From an uncultured Lachnospiraceae bacterium (lineage in GTDB: Bacteria; Bacillota; Clostridia; Lachnospirales; Lachnospiraceae), in NCBI GenBank assembly GCA_947305345.1, contig CAMZDH010000023.1, positions 1 to 7,921 of the forward strand: a stretch of DNA of 7,921 bases, in the 5' to 3' direction. Position 1 is the first letter of the stretch; every line of letters begins with the position of its first letter. Below, piece by piece: positions 1 to 6,311 of the stretch. The notes below the pieces were generated by a model. That model ran no database searches. It was not told where the DNA came from and saw nothing but the letters and a program-made list of their open reading frames with translations. The position numbers were made by a program, and so were the translations under genes.

Positions 1-362
1 AGGAGATCCTTCGGATCTTAGACCTTTACGACGAGCGGAACAATCTGTCCTGCAACCTCCCCTACGGCAAGCAGCGGAAGCTGGAGATCGCGCGCGCGCT
101 CGCGACGAATCCGAAGCTTCTTTTGCTCGACGAGCCGGCGGCCGGCATGAACCCGTACGAAACGGAGGATCTGATGCGCATCGTCCGGCGTCTCCGCGAC
201 GAATTCGACATGACGATCCTGCTCATCGAACACGACATGCATTTTGTTACCGGTCTTTGCGACGAGATCACGGTCTTAAACTTCGGCCAGCCCATTGCTC
301 ACGGGACGCCCGAAGAGGCGCTGAACGACCCCGAGGTCGTCCGCGCGTACATCGGCGGATAA
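1..362 (+). CDS. livG: Branched-chain amino acid ABC transporter, ATP-binding protein LivG (C-terminal part, 5' truncated)
   Basis: One of two cytoplasmic ATPase subunits that power a high-affinity branched-chain amino acid importer of the LivFGHMK type. The reading frame is open from base 3 to the stop at 360-362, giving 119 residues, about the last half of a protein usually near 255 residues; the Walker A part lies outside the window. Visible in order: a signature region read as NLPYGKQRKLEIARAL, where LPYGKQR replaces the usual LSGGQ and is typical of LivG; Walker B LLLLDEP followed by AAGMNP; an H-loop LIEHDM; and the C-terminal block VLNFGQPIAHGTPEE. The stop is 12 bases before livF, whose ribosome binding site overlaps the end of this gene, so the two are one operon. 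The ATG at 147 and the TTG at 123 lie inside the conserved ATPase core and are not starts. Substrate specificity cannot be read from the ATPase, so amino acids versus amides or urea remains open. Confidence 0.93.
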   Translation, partial: EILRILDLYDERNNLSCNLPYGKQRKLEIARALATNPKLLLLDEPAAGMNPYETEDLMRIVRRLRDEFDMTILLIEHDMHFVTGLCDEITVLNFGQPIAHGTPEEALNDPEVVRAYIGG

Positions 363-374
363 GGAGGGAATGAG

Positions 375-1088
375 ATGGCGTTATTGGAAGTCAGGGATCT
401 ACAGGTTTTTTACGGCGTGATCCAGGCGCTCAAAGGCATCAGCTTTGACGTCAACGAGGGCGAGATCGTGACGCTGATCGGCGCGAACGGCGCCGGCAAG
501 ACCACGACCATGCAGTCGATCATGGGCCTGATCCCGATCAAGAGCGGCACCGTGACCTTTGACGGTAAGGACATCACGAAGACCCCCGGCCACAAGATCG
601 TCGGCATGGGCCTTTCGCAGGTGCCGGAGGGCCGGCGCGTGTTTCAGGAGCTGACGGTCCGCGACAACCTCTTACTCGGCGCGCATCTGCAGAAGAACAG
701 GGCGGTCATCGAAGAGGAGATGGAGAAGGTCTTCAACCGGTTTCCGCGGTTAAAAGAGCGGCACAAACAGATCGCCGGCACGCTGTCCGGCGGCGAGCAG
801 CAGATGCTCGCGATGGGCCGCGCGATGATGTCGAACCCGAAGATCCTGATGCTCGACGAGCCGTCAATGGGTCTTTCACCGATCCTGGTCGACCAGGTGT
901 TCAGCATCATCAAGGAATACAACGATGAGGGCGTGACGATCCTTCTCGTCGAGCAGAATGCGGGTATGTCGCTTGCGATCTCGGACCGCGCTTACGTTCT
1001 GGAAAACGGCAAGATCGCGCTTTCCGGCACGGGGAAAGAACTGATGGCCTCCGAAGAAGTGAAGCGCGCTTACCTCGGGCTGTCGTAA
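375..1088 (+). CDS. livF: Branched-chain amino acid ABC transporter, ATP-binding protein LivF
   Basis: Second ATPase of the Liv-type importer, pairing with LivG to drive the LivH/LivM permeases. Complete at 237 residues, the usual family length. Walker A GANGAGKTT at residues 36-44, Q-loop region near LSQVPEGRRVF (a LivF hallmark), ABC signature LSGGEQQ at 137-143, Walker B ILMLDEP with D161 and E162, then LLVEQNA, where the H-loop position carries Gln as is normal for LivF. The protein ends with the conserved AYVLENGKI and AYLGLS blocks. The ATG at 375 has AAGGAGGGA at 362-370, well placed. Upstream is livG (12-base gap); downstream an MBOAT gene starts only 10 bases after the stop, so readthrough into it is likely. 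The neighbouring permease and binding-protein genes would lie upstream of the window. Confidence 0.96.
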   Translation: MALLEVRDLQVFYGVIQALKGISFDVNEGEIVTLIGANGAGKTTTMQSIMGLIPIKSGTVTFDGKDITKTPGHKIVGMGLSQVPEGRRVFQELTVRDNLLLGAHLQKNRAVIEEEMEKVFNRFPRLKERHKQIAGTLSGGEQQMLAMGRAMMSNPKILMLDEPSMGLSPILVDQVFSIIKEYNDEGVTILLVEQNAGMSLAISDRAYVLENGKIALSGTGKELMASEEVKRAYLGLS

Positions 1089-1098
1089 AGGATCCCTC

Positions 1099-2469
1099 AT
1101 GAGCCTGACCAATCTTTCTTTTTTCGGCCTGTTTTTCCCGCTGCTGCTGATCGCGTATTACAATCCGCTGCTGAAGAAAAACTGGTTCAGAAAACTCTTG
1201 CTGGCCGGTGCGAGCATCGGCCTTTACGCGTTCTGCGAGCCGGTCTATTTCCTGCTGCTCGTCGGGCTGATCCTGGTGAATTATCTTTTCGTCGTGCTGG
1301 CGGACCGTTTCCGGGCCAAAGCGTTCCGGATAGCCGCGATCGTGATCGACGTTCTGGTGCTCCTTTTCTTTAAATACGTGAATCAGGTCCTGTCGTTCGG
1401 GCTGATCCATGCGTCGTTCAGCCGGATCGCTTTCCCGGTCGGGCTTTCCTATTTCACGTTCAAGGCGATCTCTTACGTCGTGGACAGCCGGGAAGAAAAA
1501 AGCGGGAATCTGCTGGACGTGATGATCTACATTGCCAATTTCCTGACGATCGTTTCCGGCCCGATCTCCACCTACAAGCAGGAACTGCCGTCGATCCGCG
1601 GGAAGAAAGCGCCCTCGTTCGAGGCCGCGGGCCGCGGATTTGAACGGATCGCGATCGGATTCGGCAAAAAAGTGCTCATTGCCGACAGCTTCAGCCTGCT
1701 CGTCAACATGTGCTTTTCGTCGGCGAACTTAAGCGTCGTGATGTCCTGGGCCGGCGCGCTCGCGTTTTCTTTGCAGCTGTTCTTCGATTTTTCCGGCTAT
1801 ACGGACATCGCGATCGGCGTCGGGTATCTTCTCGGCTTTGATCTGCCGGAGAACTTCAATTTCCCGTATATGGCAAAGTCGGTCTCGGATTTCTGGAAAC
1901 GCTGGCACATTTCGCTGACAAAATGGTTTACCCAGTACATCTATTTCCCGCTCGGCGGCTCCCGGGTCAAGACCGTTTTCCGGCATCTTTTCAACCTTTT
2001 CGCCGTATGGCTCGTGACCGGGCTCTGGCACGGCTCCACGCTGAATTTCCTCGTCTGGGCGATGATCTATTTCATCCTTCAGGCACTGGAAAAATACACG
2101 AAGCTTTCCACGTTCTTAAATAAGATCCATCTCGGGCGGGTCTATACGCTCCTCGTCGTGCTCTTTGAATGGGTGATCTTCAAATCCGAAAGCCTTGGCG
2201 CGGCGGTTTCCTATTTCGGTCACATGTTCGGCGTGAGCGGCAACGTGTTCTCGACCGGCGAGGATTGGATCACGATCGCGAAGCACGCGGTCCCGTTCGT
2301 CCTCGGGATCGTATTATCGACGAACGCGGGCGCAAAGCTCCGGGAGCTCCTCTCAAGGAAGCTCGTCTCCAAAACGGTTTATCACGTCTTTTTGGTCGCC
2401 GTGCTCGTGATCTGCATCGTGATCACGGCGAGCAAGGGCTTTTCCGCGCCGCTGTACGCGGGGTTCTGA
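1099..2469 (+). CDS. MBOAT family membrane O-acyltransferase, AlgI-like
   Basis: Polytopic membrane enzyme that moves an acyl group, usually acetyl, across the membrane for O-acylation of a cell-surface or secreted polymer. 456 residues, close to AlgI length, with many hydrophobic segments that I estimate at ten or more helices. The MBOAT core is clear: DFWKRWHISLTKWF at residues 264-277 followed by YIYFPLGG, then LVTGLWHG with the invariant catalytic His at 311 inside WHG. The DFWKRWH plus PLGG pattern is AlgI-like rather than DltB-like. The ATG at 1099 has AAAGGA at 1087-1092, overlapping the livF stop. It is followed 15 bases later by a DHHW protein, the common partner arrangement in which the MBOAT supplies acyl groups and the partner transfers them outside the membrane. 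The acceptor polymer is unknown because no glycosyltransferase or capsule gene is in view. Confidence 0.9.
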   Translation: MSLTNLSFFGLFFPLLLIAYYNPLLKKNWFRKLLLAGASIGLYAFCEPVYFLLLVGLILVNYLFVVLADRFRAKAFRIAAIVIDVLVLLFFKYVNQVLSFGLIHASFSRIAFPVGLSYFTFKAISYVVDSREEKSGNLLDVMIYIANFLTIVSGPISTYKQELPSIRGKKAPSFEAAGRGFERIAIGFGKKVLIADSFSLLVNMCFSSANLSVVMSWAGALAFSLQLFFDFSGYTDIAIGVGYLLGFDLPENFNFPYMAKSVSDFWKRWHISLTKWFTQYIYFPLGGSRVKTVFRHLFNLFAVWLVTGLWHGSTLNFLVWAMIYFILQALEKYTKLSTFLNKIHLGRVYTLLVVLFEWVIFKSESLGAAVSYFGHMFGVSGNVFSTGEDWITIAKHAVPFVLGIVLSTNAGAKLRELLSRKLVSKTVYHVFLVAVLVICIVITASKGFSAPLYAGF

Positions 2470-2484
2470 TCGGGAGGCGGCAGG

Positions 2485-3726
2485 ATGAAGAAAGAAAACG
2501 TCGTATTCGTGATCGCAAACGCAGGCGTCTTCCTGCTCCTCATGCTGTGCCTTTTCGGCGCGCGGCTGTTCCGGGAGAAGATCCGGCAGGCGGAAAACCG
2601 TGAAAAGAAGCCGGCGACCTACACCGTCGTGGCCGTGGATTGGAAGAGCCTTTACCCCGACGACACTGAAAAGACCGCGCCCGCCGTCGAAACGCCCTCG
2701 AAGCTTGAGCGGATCAAGGAGCAGCTCCTGAAGATCGGCACGACCGGAGAACGCTGGATCAAGGACGTCTACAAGTATGAAGAGATCTCTACGGCCGGCC
2801 GGGCCGTCTCCGCCCTGCTGTCCGACGTCACGATCTTTTCCGACGACTTTACGCGGCTTCCGGACGGGTATTGGATTAGCCCCGCGACTTCCCCGCAAAG
2901 CACCGAAGCGTACGAGGCCGACATGGAGGAATACCGGCTCCTGAAGGAACATCTGGAGGCACAGGGGATCCCGTTCCTCTACTGCGATGTCGCGCCGAAG
3001 GAATGCGTGGAAGACGCTGCAAAGCTCCGCGGCATCACAAGCTATACGCACGAGAACATGGACAGGCTTTACGCAGTCCTTTCGTCATACGGGATCGATC
3101 ACATCGATTTCCGGACAAAGATCCACGGAGAAGGCCTGGATCATCACGGGCTCTATTACAAGACGGATCACCACTGGACCTGTCAGGCGGGGTTCTGGGC
3201 GACCTCTGTCATCGAGCAGGAGATCCGGGAACGCTACGGCATTGACATTCAGGACGTGAACAGCTTCGGCGCCTATTCTGTCAAAACCTATCACAACGCG
3301 ATCTTCGGCGCGCCGGGAAAGCAGGTCACGCACTTCGCGGAGCAGGCAGAGGATCTGGACATTCTGCTCCCGGAATTCGAAACGGAGTTCCGGATCGAGA
3401 TTCCGGATTATTCGATGGACAGGACGGGATCCTTCGAGGACGTTTTCATCGATGAGCAGGGCATCCTGAACGCGATGGACGAAGGCGGCGGATACGGATA
3501 CGAACAGATCCTGTTCGGGAACCGGCCTTACGTGAAGATCACGAACCTGAAGGACGCCTCCGGCCCCAGAGTGCTGATGATCCGGAATTCGTTCGCGCTG
3601 GTGGTCGCCCCGTATCTCGCCGAATCCTGCTCGGAGCTGCTTTTACTGGACATGAGGTTCTTTAACGGAAATGTCACGGCCTGCATCGACGAGTTCAGCC
3701 CCGACATCGTCCTGGTCATGAAATAA
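2485..3726 (+). CDS. DHHW family protein, AlgJ/AlgX-like partner of the MBOAT acyltransferase
   Basis: Predicted extracytoplasmic, membrane-anchored SGNH-like O-acyltransferase. 413 residues: a short basic start (MKKEN), one hydrophobic segment at about residues 6-25 serving as signal anchor, a charged linker, then the catalytic-type domain. Key motif YYKTDHHWT with D228-H229-H230-W231, matching the Asp-x-His element of AlgJ/AlgX (family name DHHW). Near the C-terminus is VLMIRNSFA, with S369 as candidate nucleophile, then the family ending LLLDMRFFNGN and DIVLVMK. The serine block reads RNSF rather than the KDSF or GDSF forms I would expect, a mild variation. The ATG at 2485 has GGGAGG at 2472-2477. 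Its position directly behind the MBOAT gene strongly suggests joint action in polysaccharide acetylation; that is inference from family pairing, and the acceptor is unknown. Confidence 0.85.
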   Translation: MKKENVVFVIANAGVFLLLMLCLFGARLFREKIRQAENREKKPATYTVVAVDWKSLYPDDTEKTAPAVETPSKLERIKEQLLKIGTTGERWIKDVYKYEEISTAGRAVSALLSDVTIFSDDFTRLPDGYWISPATSPQSTEAYEADMEEYRLLKEHLEAQGIPFLYCDVAPKECVEDAAKLRGITSYTHENMDRLYAVLSSYGIDHIDFRTKIHGEGLDHHGLYYKTDHHWTCQAGFWATSVIEQEIRERYGIDIQDVNSFGAYSVKTYHNAIFGAPGKQVTHFAEQAEDLDILLPEFETEFRIEIPDYSMDRTGSFEDVFIDEQGILNAMDEGGGYGYEQILFGNRPYVKITNLKDASGPRVLMIRNSFALVVAPYLAESCSELLLLDMRFFNGNVTACIDEFSPDIVLVMK

Positions 3727-3796
3727 GCCGTTCATCGGAAAACCTCGTTGAAATCATCCGTCAGAACGCTCTGTGCATGCGGCGTTCAGACGCTGA

Positions 3797-5198
<1,402 letters not shown>

Positions 5199-5231
5199 CG
5201 CGTTTTTGAAGGAAACACAGGAGGAAGCCCC

Positions 5232-5606
5232 ATGGAGATGAGATTCTATCGCTGCAATCATTGCGGCAACATCATCGCGGTCGTCAAGGCGAGCGGCGTG
5301 CCCGTCATGTGCTGCGGCGAGAAAATGCAGGAGATCATTCCCGGCACGACGGACGCTTCGCTTGAAAAGCACGTCCCGGTGTTCACGGTCGAAGGCAATA
5401 CCGTCACGGTCAAGGTCGGCGCGGCCGCGCATCCGATGCTTCCCGAGCATTACATCGAATGGATCGCGCTGAAGACCCGCTTCGGCAACCAGCGCCGCGC
5501 GCTTCATCCGGGCGACGCGCCGGAAGCGCAGTTCGCGCTGCTGCCCGGCGACGAGGTCGAAGCGGTCTACGCGTATTGCAACCTGCACAGTCTCTGGAAG
5601 GCATAA
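5232..5606 (+). CDS. dfx: Desulfoferrodoxin, two-iron superoxide reductase (2Fe-SOR)
   Basis: Cytoplasmic enzyme of anaerobes that reduces superoxide to hydrogen peroxide without making oxygen, taking electrons typically from rubredoxin. 124 residues, the normal 2Fe-SOR length. N-terminal desulforedoxin-type iron centre I: C8, C11 (CNHC) and C27, C28 (MCCG). Centre II: E45-K46-H47 in EKHVP, H67 in AAHPM, H73 in PEHYIEWI, and C116 with H119 in YCNLH, so all five ligands and the catalytic Glu-Lys are present. The ATG at 5232 has AGGAGGAAG at 5219-5227, seven bases from its GGAGG core; the ATG at 5238 is a less likely alternative. It lies 33 bases after eno with no promoter or strong terminator between, so it is probably co-transcribed with eno. 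The following feo locus has its own promoter. Confidence 0.96.
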   Translation: MEMRFYRCNHCGNIIAVVKASGVPVMCCGEKMQEIIPGTTDASLEKHVPVFTVEGNTVTVKVGAAAHPMLPEHYIEWIALKTRFGNQRRALHPGDAPEAQFALLPGDEVEAVYAYCNLHSLWKA

Positions 5607-5659
5607 GGCGCGTTCCGGAAACGTTCCAGAAGACCGAAAAGAAAAAATTAAAGAACCAG

Positions 5660-5688
5660 TTGACAAATTAGCCATGCCTAACTATAAT
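5660..5688 (+). promoter_or_regulatory. Consensus sigma-A promoter of the feo operon
   Basis: TTGACA (5660-5665) and TATAAT (5683-5688) separated by exactly 17 bases: both hexamers are perfect. Transcription should start near 5695. The spacer contains TTAGCCATGCCTAA, which ends two bases before the -10 box, so a repressor bound there would block polymerase. Such a strong core promoter suggests that expression is limited by repression rather than by activation. Confidence 0.88.
5668..5681. promoter_or_regulatory. Candidate iron-regulator operator, copy 1 (over the feo promoter)
   Basis: TTAGCCATGCCTAA: arms TTAG/CTAA around CATG, palindromic except at one symmetric position pair. It fills the spacer between the -35 and -10 boxes. 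It shares TTAGC-N4-SSTAA with two further copies in this locus. The core recalls DtxR/IdeR-type boxes, but the half-site spacing differs, so the regulator is not assigned. Confidence 0.6.
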
Positions 5689-5697
5689 CATGGTTGA

Positions 5698-5724
5698 GGG
5701 TGGCGTTTGCCAGCCGGTTTTTTT
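5698..5724 (+). terminator. Terminator-like hairpin with T7 tract in the feoA leader
   Basis: GGGTGGC (5698-5704), loop GTTT, GCCAGCC (5709-5715): six pairs with one internal G-G mismatch, then GG and seven T (5718-5724). It begins only about three bases after the predicted transcription start. It could stop readthrough from eno-dfx, act as an early attenuator of feo, or only protect the 5' end. The stem is short, so termination strength is uncertain. I recognise no riboswitch class here. Confidence 0.45.
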
Positions 5725-5731
5725 GCATAGC

Positions 5732-5749
5732 GGTTAGCATAGGGTAACC
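5732..5749. promoter_or_regulatory. Candidate iron-regulator operator, copy 2 (feoA leader)
   Basis: GGTTAGCATAGGGTAACC: outer arms GGTTA and TAACC are perfectly inverted, and the inner 14 bases TTAGCATAGGGTAA fit the TTAGC-N4-SSTAA pattern with one imperfect half. It shares CGGTTAGCA with copy 3. It lies in the transcribed leader, 12 bases before the AAGGAG of feoA, so a bound protein could act as a roadblock; as RNA the arms could also form a weak hairpin near the ribosome binding site. Confidence 0.55.
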
Positions 5750-5774
5750 ATTGCGCGGACGAAGGAGAATGGAA

Positions 5775-5987
5775 ATGCTGCCATTGACATTGGTACAGGA
5801 AGGGGAAGAGAGCATCATCCGGCGCATCAGCGGGACGGACGAAGTGAAGAACCGGCTGGAAGCCCTGGGCTTCGTGGTCGGCGGCACGGTGATCGTCGTT
5901 TCGCGAAACGGCGGGAACCTGATCGTAAACGTCAAGGAGTCCCGCATTGCCGTCGATGAAAAACTGGCGCAGAAGATCATGGTCTGA
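5775..5987 (+). CDS. feoA: Ferrous iron transport protein FeoA (first copy)
   Basis: Small cytoplasmic SH3-like protein that works with FeoB in Fe(II) uptake; its exact role (assembly or regulation of FeoB) is not settled. 70 residues from ATG 5775: MLPLTLVQEGEE, then IRRISG, a DEVKNRLEALGFVVGGTV block and GGNLIVNVKESRIAVDEKLAQKIMV, the usual FeoA pattern. ATG 5775 is chosen because AAGGAG at 5762-5767 is seven bases away, whereas ATG 5769 would leave only one base and the TTG at 5751 lies inside the operator-bearing leader. It is the first gene after the consensus promoter, with a second feoA 39 bases on. It differs strongly in sequence from that second copy, so the two are not a recent duplication. 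Confidence 0.92.
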   Translation: MLPLTLVQEGEESIIRRISGTDEVKNRLEALGFVVGGTVIVVSRNGGNLIVNVKESRIAVDEKLAQKIMV

Positions 5988-6026
5988 GACCGGGTCACCC
6001 CATACTTGAAGAAGAGGAGACGTAAA

Positions 6027-6248
6027 ATGAAGACACTCAGGGAAGCAAAGGTCGGCGAGACCGTCCGGGTGGTGAAGCTCCACGGCGAAGGCGCGGTCAA
6101 ACGCCGCATCATGGACATGGGCATCACCCGCAAGGTGGAGATCTACGTACGGAAAGTGGCGCCGCTGGGAGATCCCGTGGAAGTCACGGTCCGCGGCTAC
6201 GAGCTTTCGATCCGGAAAGCGGACGCGGAAATGATCGAGATCGAGTAA
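6027..6248 (+). CDS. feoA: Ferrous iron transport protein FeoA (second copy)
   Basis: Second small FeoA-domain protein, 73 residues, expected to act with FeoB at the cytoplasmic face. Features: MKTLREAKVGETVRVVKL start, GEGAVKRRIMDMGITRKVEI, APLGDPVEVTVRGYELSIRKADAEMIEI; the LGDPxEVxVRGYxLSIRK stretch is diagnostic for FeoA. ATG 6027 has AGGAG at 6015-6019, seven bases away; the in-frame TTG at 6006 has no ribosome binding site. It is basic in its first half. It lies 39 bases after the first feoA and 63 before feoB, in the common feoA-feoA-feoB order of Clostridia. No separate promoter is seen before it. Confidence 0.93.
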   Translation: MKTLREAKVGETVRVVKLHGEGAVKRRIMDMGITRKVEIYVRKVAPLGDPVEVTVRGYELSIRKADAEMIEIE

Positions 6249-6269
6249 TAACGTATTTTTTTAACTACC

Positions 6270-6287
6270 GGTTAGCAAACGCTAATC
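6270..6287. promoter_or_regulatory. Candidate iron-regulator operator, copy 3 (between feoA2 and feoB)
   Basis: GGTTAGCAAACGCTAATC: the best palindrome of the three, with TTAGC and GCTAA perfectly inverted around AAAC (6272-6285). A run of seven T at 6256-6262 precedes it without a convincing stem. No good -35/-10 pair is visible around it, so it may serve a weak internal promoter that I cannot resolve, or act as a roadblock or co-operator for the promoter about 600 bases upstream. Confidence 0.55.
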
Positions 6288-6311
6288 GAGAACAGGAGAA
6301 AGAGTGAAACC

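Noticed and set aside
2353..3051. Minus-strand open frame of 232 codons opposite the MBOAT/DHHW junction
   Set aside because: It overlaps two well supported genes, has no family features, and shows typical shadow composition.
5607..5650. Possible terminator after dfx (GGAA-ACG-TTCC dyad)
   Set aside because: Four-pair stem with no following T run on the + strand; not supportable as a terminator.
5682..5697. Fur-box-like dyad over the -10 box (AACTATAATCATGGTT region)
   Set aside because: The core ATAATCAT matches a Fur box, but only about 12 of 19 positions agree overall, and part of the match is simply the TATAAT hexamer. Kept only as an alternative to the TTAGC motif.
5695..5774. Possible metal riboswitch (for example NiCo/czcD type) in the feoA leader
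   Set aside because: The leader is under about 80 bases, and I could not find the four-way junction or conserved loops of that class.
5678..6133. Minus-strand open frame of 151 codons opposite the feo promoter and feoA genes
   Set aside because: It covers the strong + strand promoter and two FeoA genes and has low-complexity Ser/Thr/Arg-rich sequence; not a gene.
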